DNA from: Flavivirga algicola
GTDB lineage: Bacteria > Bacteroidota > Bacteroidia > Flavobacteriales > Flavobacteriaceae
DNA: 64,000 nucleotides
Reading direction: 5' to 3'
Assembly: GCF_012910715.1 (NCBI RefSeq)
Contig: NZ_JABBHF010000015.1
Span: forward strand, 1-64,000
Positions 42,690 to 52,357 of the stretch are shown one piece after another. The position numbers were made by a program, and so were the translations under genes. Positions within the stretch are counted from its first letter, which is position 1. Each line of letters begins with the position of its first letter. Under the pieces are notes generated by a model that was given only the letters and a program-made list of their open reading frames with translations, was not told where the DNA came from and ran no database searches.

Positions 42690-42769
42690 TTTGTAATTAA
42701 TAAGAGTTGTCCTAAAACTGACAGGTTTTAATAAAATTAAATCAAGTCAAAGGTTTTTTTATTGAGAAT

Positions 42770-43606
42770 TTACCAGCCACCAGAAGCTCCGCCACCACCG
42801 CCAGAACCTCCACCGAAGCCGCCTCCAAAACCACCTCCAGAAGACCAACCACCTCCAGAACTGCCGCCCCAACCGCTACTTGATCCACCTCCATAGTCCC
42901 CACGACCCATATTACTGAGTATGATGGCTTCTAAAATATCACTGCCTCTAGATCTGTTTCCTCTATTTCCTCCACCACCGCGTCTGTTTTTAGAAATAGA
43001 AATAAGAATGATGATAAAAATAAAAATGAAAACAAAAACAAGTCCAACCGGGAAGCCATTATCTGATGATTTTCGAGTTCCTTTATATTCATCTTTTAAA
43101 ACTTGAAAAATAGCATCCACACCACTATTTAACCCTCCATAGTAGTTGTTCTGTTTAAAAAAAGGTATAATGTCCCTTTCTATAATACGTTTTGATAATG
43201 CATCTGTTAAAAGGTGTTCAATACCATAACCAGTATTTATTCCAATTTTTCGATCATTTTTGGCCAACAAGATCAAAATTCCATTGTCTTCTTTTTCTTG
43301 TCCAATCCCCCATTTTTTCAACCATTGTGCCCCTAAGAAATTAATATATTCTCCTTCAGTAGAATTTATTATAGCTACTACGATTTGTGTTGAAGTAGTA
43401 TCCGCATATTTTTTTAGTTTAATCGCAAGATTTGTGCTATCAGTTTTTGAAAGTAACTTAGGGTTTGTATAATCGTACACAAAAGTTTGCTTCTTGTCAG
43501 AGGGCCTTTTAGGTATTTTATATTGCGCGGAAGATATTCCAAATGCAAAAAGAGAAAGGAACGAAAAAAGGATAATATTTTTTTGTTTTAAAAAAGTTGG
43601 TATCAT
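42770..43606 (-). CDS. TPM-domain exported protein with Gly-rich C-terminus (YgcG-like)
   Basis: The open frame begins at 43648, but that extension overlaps the upstream gene. ATG 43606 gives a proper signal peptide (LKQKNIILFSFLSLFAFGISSAQ) and is chosen. A TPM domain follows (about 40-165: STQIVVAIINSTEGEYINFLGAQWLKKWGIG, NDRKIGINTGYGIE, ERDIIPFFKQNNYYGGL), then one transmembrane helix (VGLVFVFIFIFIIILISI), a basic stretch and a very Gly/Ser-rich tail ending GGASGGW. It is the last gene of the LemA-TPM-TPM operon, a common envelope module whose function is not settled. Confidence 0.85.
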   Translation of the reverse strand: MIPTFLKQKNIILFSFLSLFAFGISSAQYKIPKRPSDKKQTFVYDYTNPKLLSKTDSTNLAIKLKKYADTTSTQIVVAIINSTEGEYINFLGAQWLKKWGIGQEKEDNGILILLAKNDRKIGINTGYGIEHLLTDALSKRIIERDIIPFFKQNNYYGGLNSGVDAIFQVLKDEYKGTRKSSDNGFPVGLVFVFIFIFIIILISISKNRRGGGGNRGNRSRGSDILEAIILSNMGRGDYGGGSSSGWGGSSGGGWSSGGGFGGGFGGGSGGGGGASGGW

Positions 43607-43616
43607 AAGTTGAATT

Positions 43617-44054
43617 CTATCCTTTTGAAATTTCATTCGATAGCTCATTTGTGTCTAAATCTGAATAAGGAAAATGTTGTTTAAGTTGTTCACCAGATTT
43701 TAGTATGCCCTCAACTAATCCTTGTTTAAAGTTTCCTAATTTAAAATGATCTTGTATGATATCTTTTGTACTATTCCAAAAATCGACACTTACAATATCA
43801 TTAATACCTTTATCTCCATAAATAACGAAGGATTTGTCTTCAACAGCGACGTATATAAGGACGCCATTTTGAAGCTTTGTGTTATCCATTTTTAACATAT
43901 GGAATACTTCTAAAGCCCGATTGGATGGAGCGTTATTTGAGGTTTTCTCTATATGGACCCTTATTTCACCAGAAGTATTTAGTTCGGCTAATCTTATAGC
44001 CTCAACTATTTCTTGTTCTTCTTCGGGAGAAAGGAAGTCTTCAATTTTTGACAT
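43617..44054 (-). CDS. Short TPM-domain protein
   Basis: A 145-residue protein made up of one TPM domain without signal peptide or membrane helix: EEQEIVEAIRLAELNTSGEIRVHIE, VLIYVAVEDKSFVIYGDKGIND, IIQDHFKLGNFKQGLVEGI. It lies between the LemA gene, whose stop shares one base with its ATG (TAATG), and the longer TPM gene 10 bases downstream. Likely translationally coupled to LemA. Confidence 0.87.
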   Translation of the reverse strand: MSKIEDFLSPEEEQEIVEAIRLAELNTSGEIRVHIEKTSNNAPSNRALEVFHMLKMDNTKLQNGVLIYVAVEDKSFVIYGDKGINDIVSVDFWNSTKDIIQDHFKLGNFKQGLVEGILKSGEQLKQHFPYSDLDTNELSNEISKG

Positions 44055-44641
44055 TAAAACTCTACTTTAGGGGCATTCTCACTGCCATCGTCAGATTTAA
44101 ATAAAGGCATACCTTTAAACCCTCCTATACTCGCAATAAAGTTTGTAGGTATTTTTTGTATAATGATATTGTATTCTCCTGCTATTTCATTAAACCTATT
44201 CCGTTCAACATTAATTCTGTTTTCCGTACCTTCTAATTGTGATTGTAGTTCTGAAAAACTTTTATCAGCTTTCAAATCAGGATAACGTTCAACTGTCACT
44301 AATAATTTAGATAAAGCACTGCTTAAACCTTGTTGCGCTTGTTGAAATTGTGCTATTTTCTCGGGAGTCAAATTATCAACATTAATAGTGGTTTTGGTTG
44401 CTTCAGAACGTGCTTTAATAACTCCTTCCAAGGTTTCTTTTTCATGGGCTGCATAACCTTTTACGGTAGCCACTAAATTCGGGATTAAATCTGCTCTTCG
44501 CTGATATGAACTTTCAACATTAGCCCATTGAACTTTAGCTAAGCCTTCTTTTTCAATAAGCATATTGTTAACTCCTATTCCCCATTTAACTAACAGTAGA
44601 ATAAAAGCAATTATAATTATTAATGGTAGCCATTTCTTCAT
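44054..44641 (-). CDS. LemA family protein
   Basis: A 195-residue membrane-anchored protein. One N-terminal helix (WLPLIIIIAFILLLVKWGIGVNNML) is followed by the LemA helical bundle: QWANVESSYQRRADLIPNLV, VKGYAAHEKETLEGVIKARSEA, LSALSKLLVTVERYPDLKAD, NRINVERNRFNEIAGEYN. All family landmarks are present. It is the first gene of the operon with two TPM proteins, the usual partners of LemA. Confidence 0.95.
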   Translation of the reverse strand: MKKWLPLIIIIAFILLLVKWGIGVNNMLIEKEGLAKVQWANVESSYQRRADLIPNLVATVKGYAAHEKETLEGVIKARSEATKTTINVDNLTPEKIAQFQQAQQGLSSALSKLLVTVERYPDLKADKSFSELQSQLEGTENRINVERNRFNEIAGEYNIIIQKIPTNFIASIGGFKGMPLFKSDDGSENAPKVEF

Positions 44642-44745
44642 AATAGTATTATTTTAAAGATATTATTTCAATTGTTAATAGTAAGATACATAATTTTTAG
44701 AAACGTTACATTAGTAAGTGCGCTTTTATGTCCTAGTGTTTATGG

Positions 44746-45075
44746 TTAAAGATATTGCTTTATTTTAATAAGTTGATTTTTTACATTTTCTAATTTACTA
44801 ATAATCTCAAAATTAGAAAGCGTGTCCTTTTTGCCTTCTTTTAAATGAATTTTAGCACCTTCAAGGGTAAATCCACGTTCCTTAACAAGATGGTAAATTA
44901 ATTTAAGGTTTTTTATGTCTTCAGGGGTAAACTTGCGATTGCCTTTAGCATTCTTTTTAGGCTTTAGTATGTCAAATTCTTTTTCCCAAAAACGAATTAA
45001 AGAGGTGTTAACATCAAATGCTTTGGCAACCTCGCCAATACCGTAATATCGTTTTTCGGGCAGATCTATATGCAT
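44746..45075 (-). CDS. MerR-family transcriptional regulator
   Basis: A 109-residue regulator with a MerR helix-turn-helix (YYGIGEVAKAFDVNTSLIRFWEKEFDILKPKKNAKGNRKFTPEDI, quoted in parts only for position: residues 9-55) and a short coiled-coil tail. It lacks an effector domain. Its ATG shares one base with the stop of the upstream M23 peptidase gene (45075), so both are co-translated. This peptidase-MerR pair before alaS is common in flavobacteria as far as I recall. Confidence 0.88.
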   Translation of the reverse strand: MHIDLPEKRYYGIGEVAKAFDVNTSLIRFWEKEFDILKPKKNAKGNRKFTPEDIKNLKLIYHLVKERGFTLEGAKIHLKEGKKDTLSNFEIISKLENVKNQLIKIKQYL

Positions 45076-46046
45076 TAATCCAGAGATTGATTTTCTAAAG
45101 AAGCATGCTCCAATAGTTTGTTGAATTCTTCGGCTGTTAAACTTCCATAGTAGAAGTTTATAGGGTTGATACGTTCCCCGTCTTTAAAAATCTCATAGTG
45201 CAGATGAGGCGCTTCAGAACGTCCTGTGCTACCAACAAACCCTATAATATCACCACGTTTAACCTTTTGGTTTTTTCTCACGTTATATTTGTACAAATGC
45301 GCATACAAACTAGTATATCCAAAACCGTGATCAATTCTTATGTGTTTACCGTAACCACTAGACCCAGAATCTGCTCGAACAACTTTGCCATCGCCACTAG
45401 CATAAACAGGCGTGCCTCTAGGCGCAGTAAAATCCATGCCCCAGTGCATTTTTCGGGCTTTGGTAAAAGGATCGGATCGCATACCATATCCAGAGGCCAT
45501 TCTGGTTAAGTCTTCATTGCTTACGGGTTGAATTGCAGGGATGGCAGCTAATATCTTTTCCTTTTTTTCTGCTAAAACGGCAATTTCATCAAGTGATTTA
45601 GATTGTACGACAATTTGTTTTTGTAATATATCGATGCGTTTATTGCTTTCTATGATTAATTTGGAGTTATCGAACCCTTCTAAATCCTTATATCTGTTTA
45701 TGCCTCCAAACCCAGCTCTACGTTGGGCTTCTGGGATAGGGTTGGCCTCAAAATAAACACGATAAATATTATTGTCTCTGTCTTCAATATTGGCTAGTAC
45801 CGTTTCAGCCTCTGCCATTTTTTTATTAAGCAATTCAAATTGGAGCTGCATATTATGTAACTCTCTTTTTATAGCTTTCTCTTTTGGAGACTCAACGTAT
45901 TGACTTGCAATAAAAACAAAGATAAAAGCAAAAAAAGCACAGCCCAAAATAAAAAAGGAAGCATACTTAAAAGTGGTCCTCTTTTTTCGCTCTATTTTTC
46001 GGTAGGAAAGCGATTCGGAATCGTAATAATATTTTACCTTACTCAT
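45075..46046 (-). CDS. M23-family metallopeptidase (peptidoglycan endopeptidase-like)
   Basis: A 323-residue envelope protein. One transmembrane anchor (about 26-48, YASFFILGCAFFAFIFVFIA) is followed by a coiled coil (60-110) and a C-terminal LytM/M23 domain (about 195-300). The zinc motif is HWGMDFTAP (HxxxD) and the second is HLHYE (HxH), so the catalytic set is complete. Predicted to cut peptidoglycan cross-links or to control an amidase. The gene is divergent from alaS. Confidence 0.92.
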   Translation of the reverse strand: MSKVKYYYDSESLSYRKIERKKRTTFKYASFFILGCAFFAFIFVFIASQYVESPKEKAIKRELHNMQLQFELLNKKMAEAETVLANIEDRDNNIYRVYFEANPIPEAQRRAGFGGINRYKDLEGFDNSKLIIESNKRIDILQKQIVVQSKSLDEIAVLAEKKEKILAAIPAIQPVSNEDLTRMASGYGMRSDPFTKARKMHWGMDFTAPRGTPVYASGDGKVVRADSGSSGYGKHIRIDHGFGYTSLYAHLYKYNVRKNQKVKRGDIIGFVGSTGRSEAPHLHYEIFKDGERINPINFYYGSLTAEEFNKLLEHASLENQSLD

Positions 46047-46060
46047 TTCTTAAATTATAC

Positions 46061-46068
46061 TATTTTTG
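46061..46068 (+). promoter_or_regulatory. -7 box candidate upstream of alaS and the short leader frame
   Basis: TATTTTTG matches TAnnTTTG on the + strand. Transcription would start near 46075, 14 bases before a 16-codon frame at 46089 and about 195 bases before alaS. Confidence 0.35.
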
Positions 46069-46088
46069 CATCTAAATTGGGTCATACA

Positions 46089-46139
46089 ATGACTGCATTT
46101 AATATGCAAACGGACAAACCTACAAAAAAATTATTATAA
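46089..46139 (+). CDS. Possible 16-residue leader peptide upstream of alaS
   Basis: ATG at 46089 opens MTAFNMQTDKPTKKLL and stops at 46139. It starts 21 bases after a good -7 box, the usual spacing for a first gene in this window, and lies in the 222-base leader of alaS. It could be a regulatory leader peptide or chance. No attenuator hairpin was recognised after it. Confidence 0.2.
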   Translation: MTAFNMQTDKPTKKLL

Positions 46140-46268
46140 TCTATATTACGATTATTGCTCATAGTAGGTTTAAGGCATCCTAAATTTAAAATAAATTAGA
46201 AAGTAAATATAAAAATTGTTTCTTATAAATAGTAATTAAAATAGAAACAAAGGTTTTAATAAGAACAC

Positions 46269-48884
46269 ATGAAGTCACAAGATATACGATCAAAGTTTTT
46301 AAGTTTTTTTGAAGAAAAGAAACATAGTATAGTTGCATCTGCCCCAATGGTTTTAAAAGATGATCCTACCCTAATGTTTGTGAATTCAGGAATGGCGCCC
46401 TTTAAGGAGTTTTTTTTAGGAAATGCACAACCAAAAAATAACCGTATTGCCGATTCCCAAAAATGTTTACGTGTTTCGGGGAAGCATAATGATTTAGAGG
46501 AAGTGGGATATGATACATATCACCATACACTTTTTGAAATGCTTGGTAATTGGAGTTTTGGGGATTACTTTAAAAAAGAAGCCATTGCTTGGGCCTGGGA
46601 ACTATTAACAGAAGTTTACGGTATTGATAAAGATATATTGTATGTGACTGTTTTTGAGGGAAGTGATGATGCAGATAACCTTTCAATGGATACAGAAGCG
46701 TATGATTTTTGGAAGCAGTACATCGCTGAAGACCGTATCTTAAAAGGCAATAAAAAGGATAATTTCTGGGAGATGGGAGAGCAGGGGCCCTGTGGTCCTT
46801 GTAGTGAAATACATGTAGATATTCGTTCTGAAGAAGAAAAAGCAAAAGTATCAGGGAAAGATTTAGTAAATCAAGACCATCCGCAAGTTGTAGAAATTTG
46901 GAATTTGGTTTTTATGCAATACAATCGGAAAGCGAATGGTAGCTTAGAAAACCTTCCCGATAAGCATATTGATACAGGTATGGGCTTTGAACGTTTATGT
47001 ATGGTGTTACAAGGTGTTCAATCTAATTACGATACCGATGTTTTCACGCCTTTAATTAGGGAGATAGAAACGATTACCAAAAAGAAATATGGTAAACTTG
47101 AAGATGTAGATATAGCCATTCGTGTTATAGCCGATCATGTTAGAGCTGTAGCATTTTCTATAGCAGATGGTCAACTACCTAGTAATACAGGTGCTGGCTA
47201 TGTGATTCGTAGAATTTTAAGACGAGCTGTGCGTTACGGTTTTACTTTTTTGGATAAAAAAGAAGCATTCATTTACAGGTTGGTTGATATTATGAGTAAG
47301 AAAATGGGAGCAGCCTTTCCTGAATTGAAAGCTCAAAAACAACTTATCGAAAATGTTATAAAAGAAGAAGAACAGTCTTTTTTAAGAACCTTGGACCAAG
47401 GTTTGGTATTGTTAAACAGAATTGTTGAGGAAACGAAAGACGATACGGTATCTGGAGAAAAAGCTTTCGAACTATATGATACCTATGGTTTTCCAATAGA
47501 TTTAACAGCACTTATTTTAAGTGAAAAAGGATTAAAACTTGATGAAAAAGGTTTTAACATAGAACTGCAAAAGCAAAAAAGCCGATCTCGTGCAGCTAGC
47601 GAAATGTCAACTGACGATTGGACCATTTTATTTGATGATACCGAAGAAGAGTTTATAGGCTACGATACCCTTGAAGCTCAAGTTAAATTAACCCGATATA
47701 GAAAAGTGGTTTCTAAAAAGGATGGTGAAATGTACCAGTTGGTATTTAATATCACACCGTTCTATCCAGAAGGAGGAGGGCAGGTAGGTGATAAAGGGTA
47801 TTTAGAAGATGCACATGGTGATGTTATTTATATTTTGGATACGAAGAAAGAAAATAATGTGATTATTCACTTTGCTAAAAACCTACCAAAACATATTGAA
47901 GAAACATTTAAGGCGGTTGTAGATGCAAAACAACGCTATAGAACGGAATGTAACCATACCGCTACACATTTATTACATCAGGCTTTAAGAGAGGTTCTGG
48001 GTACGCATGTGGAGCAAAAGGGAAGTGCCGTGCACTCAAAATATTTACGTTTCGATTTTTCACATTTTTCTAAACTAACGCTTGAAGAATTACGAGATGT
48101 TGAAAATTTTGTAAATGCTAGGATAGAAGGAAAGTTGCCATTAGTGGAGAAACGAGACATTCCTAAAGAAGAAGCCATTGCAGATGGTGCCATGAGTTTG
48201 TTTGGAGAGAAGTATGGAGACACGGTTCGTGCAATTCGTTTTGGTCAGTCTATAGAACTTTGTGGAGGGACTCATGTGAAAAACACTGCCGATATTTGGC
48301 ATTTTAAAATTGTATCTGAAAGTGCAGTTGCTGCTGGAATTCGTCGTATTGAAGCTATTACCAATGATGCTGTTAAGGATTTTTATTTTGAAAATAATCG
48401 CGCTTATTTTGAAATGAAAGATTTGCTTAACAATGCCAAGGAGCCCGTAAAAGCATTACAGAATTTGCAGGAAGAAAATACGAGTCTTAAAAAGCAAATA
48501 GAATCACTTTTAAAAGATAAAGCTAAAAATATAAAAGGAGCCCTTAAAAATGAATTGAAAGATGTTAATGGCATTCAGTTTTTAGCCAAGAAATTAGATT
48601 TAGATGCAGGAGGAATAAAAGATGTTGCTTTTGAGCTAGGAAGTCAATTTGATAATTTATTTCTATTATTTGGAGCAGAGCAAAAAGGGAAAGCCCTATT
48701 ATCTTGTTACATTTCAAAAGAATTGGTAGCAAGTAAAGCATTAAATGCAGGGCAAGTTGTTAGAGAGCTTGGGAAATATATTCAAGGCGGTGGTGGCGGA
48801 CAACCATTTTTTGCAACGGCTGGAGGTAAGAATCCAGCTGGGATTGAAGAGGCTTTAGAAAAGGTCAGGGATTATCTGAACTAA
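46269..48884 (+). CDS. alaS: Alanyl-tRNA synthetase
   Basis: A full-length 871-residue class II synthetase. The catalytic domain has [13 protein letters not shown] and the motif region [13 protein letters not shown]. The editing domain carries the zinc set HTATHLLHQ and CGGTH. A C-Ala domain with [14 protein letters not shown] ends the protein. It charges tRNA-Ala and edits Ser/Gly mischarging. Transcribed alone and divergent from the M23-MerR pair, followed at once by an inverted repeat and a decayed GxxExxY gene. Confidence 0.98.
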   Translation: MKSQDIRSKFLSFFEEKKHSIVASAPMVLKDDPTLMFVNSGMAPFKEFFLGNAQPKNNRIADSQKCLRVSGKHNDLEEVGYDTYHHTLFEMLGNWSFGDYFKKEAIAWAWELLTEVYGIDKDILYVTVFEGSDDADNLSMDTEAYDFWKQYIAEDRILKGNKKDNFWEMGEQGPCGPCSEIHVDIRSEEEKAKVSGKDLVNQDHPQVVEIWNLVFMQYNRKANGSLENLPDKHIDTGMGFERLCMVLQGVQSNYDTDVFTPLIREIETITKKKYGKLEDVDIAIRVIADHVRAVAFSIADGQLPSNTGAGYVIRRILRRAVRYGFTFLDKKEAFIYRLVDIMSKKMGAAFPELKAQKQLIENVIKEEEQSFLRTLDQGLVLLNRIVEETKDDTVSGEKAFELYDTYGFPIDLTALILSEKGLKLDEKGFNIELQKQKSRSRAASEMSTDDWTILFDDTEEEFIGYDTLEAQVKLTRYRKVVSKKDGEMYQLVFNITPFYPEGGGQVGDKGYLEDAHGDVIYILDTKKENNVIIHFAKNLPKHIEETFKAVVDAKQRYRTECNHTATHLLHQALREVLGTHVEQKGSAVHSKYLRFDFSHFSKLTLEELRDVENFVNARIEGKLPLVEKRDIPKEEAIADGAMSLFGEKYGDTVRAIRFGQSIELCGGTHVKNTADIWHFKIVSESAVAAGIRRIEAITNDAVKDFYFENNRAYFEMKDLLNNAKEPVKALQNLQEENTSLKKQIESLLKDKAKNIKGALKNELKDVNGIQFLAKKLDLDAGGIKDVAFELGSQFDNLFLLFGAEQKGKALLSCYISKELVASKALNAGQVVRELGKYIQGGGGGQPFFATAGGKNPAGIEEALEKVRDYLN

Positions 48885-49268
48885 TCTCGCAAAGACGCGG
48901 AGTCACAAAGTTATATAAAGAAGAGGTTTGTTGGAGCCTGTTTATGAAGAAATTTTATATTCGGAAATAAGCGACATGGGATTTGAAGTAAAAAGACAAA
49001 AGCAATTACCAGTGGTTTGGAAAGGAAAAACATTAGATTTAGAGTTTCGAACCGATTTAATTGTTGAAAATAAAGTGATTATTGAGATAAAATCAGTACA
49101 AGAAATTCACCCTGTCTATCCTAAACAATTTAAAACTATCAGGATTAAAACTTGGGCTTTTAATTAATTTTAACAGCCCTTTAATAAAAACAGGAATCAC
49201 CAGAATAGTTAGTGGATTGTAATAAAGAGGTTCTTTGCGTCTTAGAGCCTTAGAGCCTTGGCGAGAAA
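48885..49268. repeat. Imperfect inverted repeats flanking the GxxExxY pseudogene
   Basis: The left arm TCTCGCAAAGACGCGGAGTC... (48885-48910) and the right arm CTTTGCGTCTTAGAGCC...GGCGAGAAA (49233-49268) are similar when one is reversed and complemented: both begin TCTCGCnAAG and end AAG. The right arm holds an internal duplication of CTTAGAGC. The arms enclose the pseudogene closely, like the REP pair around the GIY-YIG gene. Confidence 0.5.
48928..49222 (+). pseudogene. GxxExxY protein (PD-(D/E)XK nuclease-like), decayed
   Basis: LEPVYEEILYSEISDMGFEV, LDLEFRTDLIVENKVIIEIKSV and HPVYPKQ match the middle of GxxExxY-family proteins, which belong to the PD-(D/E)XK nuclease clan as I recall. The usual N-terminus is missing upstream; only TTG codons at 48928 and 48931 are available. 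After PKQ the frame is lost (the open frame stops at 49167), but the next frame continues with LKLSGLKLGLLINFNS and PLIKTGITRIVSGL to a stop at 49222. A deletion of about 10-13 bases after PKQ explains this. It is a pseudogene with both ends damaged, inserted between alaS and the GSCFA gene. Confidence 0.85.
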
Positions 49269-49294
49269 AAGCATAGTTCTTTAATAAGAAAAAA

Positions 49295-50260
49295 ATGAAG
49301 CTACAAACAAAAATACCATTAGAAAAACAGTCTGAAAACCTCATAGACTACCGTTCAAATATCTTGCTAATTGGTTCTTGTTTTGTAGAAAACATGGGTA
49401 AGAAGCTAGACTATTTTAAGTTTCAAAATACTCAAAACCCATGGGGTGTTTTATTTCATCCTAAGGCTATTGAAAATTTAGTTTCTCACGCAATAAATAA
49501 AAAGGGATACTCTGAAGATGATATCTTTTTTCACAATGAGCAATGGCATTGTTTTGATGTACATTCAAAGTTGAGCAATGTCTCTAAACAGGATTTGTTG
49601 AATGATTTAAATGAAGGTATTCAATTAACAAATCAACAAATTAAAAAAGCCACTCATATTGTTATTACTTTGGGAACAGCCTGGGTCTATCGCTCTATAA
49701 ACACAAAAGAGATTGTAGCAAACTGCCATAAGGTGCCTCAAAAACAATTTACAAAAGAATTACTTTCGGTTGATGAAATTTCCAAATCAATAGAAACAAT
49801 AGTTCGTTTAATTGGAAGTGTAAACACTAAGGCATCAATTATCTTTACTGTATCTCCTGTGCGACATATAAAAGATGGTTTTATTGAAAACACACAAAGT
49901 AAAGCACATTTAATTTCGGCTATTCATCAGTTTATTAATCAAAAATCGTCAATCGTCAATCGTCAACCATTCTACTTCCCCGCCTATGAAATTATGATGG
50001 ACGAACTTCGTGATTATCGTTTTTATAAAGAAGATATGATTCACCCAAATGGGGTTGCTGTTAGTTATATTTGGAATCGTTTCTACGAGGTTTGGATCTC
50101 CTCAAAGGCAGAAAAAACAATGAAAGAAGTTGATGCCGTTCAAAAAGGGTTGCAGCATAAGCCATTTAATCCAAATTCTGAAACCCATCAAAAATTTCTT
50201 CAAAACATAGAAGCAAAAAAAAATCGAATTAAGGCTCAATTTTCACACATCGTATTTTAA
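49295..50260 (+). CDS. GSCFA-domain protein
   Basis: A 321-residue protein with the family motif IGSCFVENMG near residue 28, plus NPWGVLFHPKAI, ITLGTAWVYRS and TVSPVRHIKDG, and a late FPAYEIMMDELRDYRFYKEDMIHPN. GSCFA proteins belong to the SGNH hydrolase superfamily. The GSC serine and the DMIHPN His/Asp pair fit that fold. No signal peptide. The substrate is unknown. Confidence 0.92.
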   Translation: MKLQTKIPLEKQSENLIDYRSNILLIGSCFVENMGKKLDYFKFQNTQNPWGVLFHPKAIENLVSHAINKKGYSEDDIFFHNEQWHCFDVHSKLSNVSKQDLLNDLNEGIQLTNQQIKKATHIVITLGTAWVYRSINTKEIVANCHKVPQKQFTKELLSVDEISKSIETIVRLIGSVNTKASIIFTVSPVRHIKDGFIENTQSKAHLISAIHQFINQKSSIVNRQPFYFPAYEIMMDELRDYRFYKEDMIHPNGVAVSYIWNRFYEVWISSKAEKTMKEVDAVQKGLQHKPFNPNSETHQKFLQNIEAKKNRIKAQFSHIVF

Positions 50261-50776
50261 GATGTATCTAATTAAAAACAGGTTTTGAATAAAAAATAAC
50301 ACCTAATTTATAATTTTGAAAGGCAAAACATATAGTTGGGATTCGTTGCTCGTGAGTCTCAAAAATATTATTACGGTTAATCTTTTTTAATAACGTTTTA
50401 TCGAAAAATTACGAATTCTAAAACTAATAATTGTAGATTTAAAACGCTATTAATCAGTTCATATCAAAAACATCAATTGTACGATCAGTAAAATGATTAG
50501 CGATTGGTGTTTTTTTTATGCGACTTTTGATTTTGAATATAAAGTTTTAAAATTCTATCACATTGAAGTTATCAATTCAAGAGTTTTATTGTTGTTTAAA
50601 ATAACTTTTGTTTAACGTTCAGTTAATACCTTCTGAAGAGAAGTTGATTAGTTTTGTCTCGTTAATTTATATTTCAAAACTACATTGGTTAGACTTCTTA
50701 TGTCGAAGGAAACTAATGTTTTTTTGTTTTATATATAAAGATCAAGAATACTATAGAATTATTTTTAAATTAGTGC
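50261..50776. other. Intergenic region with an isolated terminator-like hairpin
   Basis: No protein gene is supported in these 516 bases; a 74-codon frame from 50608 overlaps the DUF4230 start and has no coding character. The hairpin at 50466-50517 is listed separately. The segment 50330-50465 before it might be a small RNA. Confidence 0.45.
50466..50517 (+). terminator. Terminator-like hairpin with T8 tail
   Basis: AAAAACATCAAT (50466-50477) pairs with ATTGGTGTTTTT (from 50503) with one mismatch, and eight T close it. It lies 206 bases after the GSCFA stop, far for its terminator. Confidence 0.6.
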
Positions 50777-51391
50777 ATGCGAAAAATTCTATTTGGGGTC
50801 ATCATTACCTTGGTTATTCTGTTTTCCTTTAAATATTGTGGGGATAAGCATGAAGATAAAATAGTACTTCAGGAAAGTTCTGCGCTCATTCAGGAACAAA
50901 TAAAAAATGTTGGAAAGTTGGTGGTTACCGAAGGACATTTTAGTGAGGTTTTTAACTATAAGAATTCTAAAGACATTTTTGGAGATTATTTTACTTCAGA
51001 AAAAAAAGCGCTTGTGGTTGTTAATGCAGAAGTTTCTATAGCTTATGACTTAAGTAAAATTGAATTTGAAGTAGATGAGGTTGGTAAGACACTCACTATT
51101 TTAAGCATTCCCAAAGAAGAAATCAAAATCAATCCAGATTTGGAGTATTACGATATTCAATCAGATTTTTTTAATCCCTTCGAGGCCAAAGATTATAATG
51201 ATATAAAAAAAATAGTAAAAGCATCATTGAATCAAAAATTAGAAGCCTCCGATTTAAAAACAAACGCTAAAAATAGATTAATAAGCGAGCTCTCAAAATT
51301 CTATATTCTAACAAATTCTTTAGGATGGACTTTGAAATATAATGAAAACCCAGTATCGACAATTGATGCTTTAGGGAAAATAAAATTATAG
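50777..51391 (+). CDS. DUF4230 family protein
   Basis: A 204-residue membrane-anchored protein. One N-terminal helix (KILFGVIITLVILFSFKY) is followed by the DUF4230 region: LVVTEGHFSEVFNYKNS, KALVVVNAEVSIAYDLSKIEFEVDE, FNPFEAKDYNDIKKIVKASLNQK. The function of the family is unknown. Eight bases separate it from the dehydratase gene downstream, so the three genes to 53110 probably form an operon. Confidence 0.88.
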   Translation: MRKILFGVIITLVILFSFKYCGDKHEDKIVLQESSALIQEQIKNVGKLVVTEGHFSEVFNYKNSKDIFGDYFTSEKKALVVVNAEVSIAYDLSKIEFEVDEVGKTLTILSIPKEEIKINPDLEYYDIQSDFFNPFEAKDYNDIKKIVKASLNQKLEASDLKTNAKNRLISELSKFYILTNSLGWTLKYNENPVSTIDALGKIKL

Positions 51392-51399
51392 TAGTAAAT

Positions 51400-52335
51400 A
51401 TGGATAAACCTACATTACAAAAGGTACATAATCTTATAAAGCCCTACATTCATAGAACGCCAGTTTTAACATCAGAGTTGTTAAATGAATTATGTGAAGC
51501 CGAGGTTTTTTTTAAATGTGAGAACTTTCAAAAGACAGGAGCATTTAAAATGAGAGGCGCAACACATGCTATTTTAAATTTAACCAAAGAACAAAAAAGT
51601 AAAGGCGTTGTTACACATTCTTCTGGTAATTTTGCCCAGGCACTGTCATTAGCCGCCAAAAACCTTAATGTAAAAGCTTATATAGTGATGCCCGAGAATG
51701 CCCCTGAAGTCAAAAAGAGTGCGGTTAGAGGATATGGAGGTGTTATTATTGAATGTGGTTCTGGTGTGAATGCTAGGGAACATGAAGCAGTACGTATCCA
51801 AAAAGAAAAGGGAGCAACCTTTATCCATCCTTCAAATGATGACGATGTTATTTATGGGCAAGCAACGGCAGCTATAGAGTTGTTGGAAGATTATAACGAT
51901 TTAAATTATATATTCGCACCAGTTGGTGGTGGAGGGTTGTTAGCAGGTACTATTTTGGCAGCGAATCATTTTTCGGATACTTGTAAGGTTATTGCAGGAG
52001 AACCTTTTGAGGTTGATGATGCTTATCGATCATTAATTTCTGGAAGGATTGAAAAAAACAAGACTTCTAATACTATAGCAGATGGGTTACGGACTTATTT
52101 AGGGGATCGGAATTTCCCAATTATAAAGGAGCACGTTGAAGATATAACACGTGTTGAGGAAGATGAGATTATTAAATCTCTGAGGCTCATTTGGGAGCGC
52201 ATGAAAATAGTAGTAGAACCATCTAGTGCCGTTGCCTTTGCTGCGGTTTTAAAAGATAAAAAAAGAATAAGAAATAAAAGAATAGGTGTTATAATATCAG
52301 GAGGAAATGTAGATGTATCTAATCTTCCTTTTTAA
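51400..52335 (+). CDS. Threonine/serine dehydratase (PLP fold type II)
   Basis: A 311-residue PLP enzyme of the threonine dehydratase/serine racemase type. KCENFQKTGAFKMRGA holds the PLP lysine, SSGNFAQALSLAA is the substrate serine/asparagine loop, GGGGLLAG binds the phosphate, and IISGGNVD is near the end. It lacks the C-terminal ACT-like domain of biosynthetic IlvA, so a catabolic dehydratase or a racemase is likely. It lies 8 bases after the DUF4230 gene and 22 bases before an enoyl-CoA hydratase gene. Confidence 0.88.
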   Translation: MDKPTLQKVHNLIKPYIHRTPVLTSELLNELCEAEVFFKCENFQKTGAFKMRGATHAILNLTKEQKSKGVVTHSSGNFAQALSLAAKNLNVKAYIVMPENAPEVKKSAVRGYGGVIIECGSGVNAREHEAVRIQKEKGATFIHPSNDDDVIYGQATAAIELLEDYNDLNYIFAPVGGGGLLAGTILAANHFSDTCKVIAGEPFEVDDAYRSLISGRIEKNKTSNTIADGLRTYLGDRNFPIIKEHVEDITRVEEDEIIKSLRLIWERMKIVVEPSSAVAFAAVLKDKKRIRNKRIGVIISGGNVDVSNLPF

Positions 52336-52357
52336 ATAAATACCGTAATTTGTAGTT

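Noticed and set aside
50608-50832. A 74-codon frame before the DUF4230 gene
   Set aside because: It starts at a rare codon, overlaps the true DUF4230 start in another frame, and looks non-coding.
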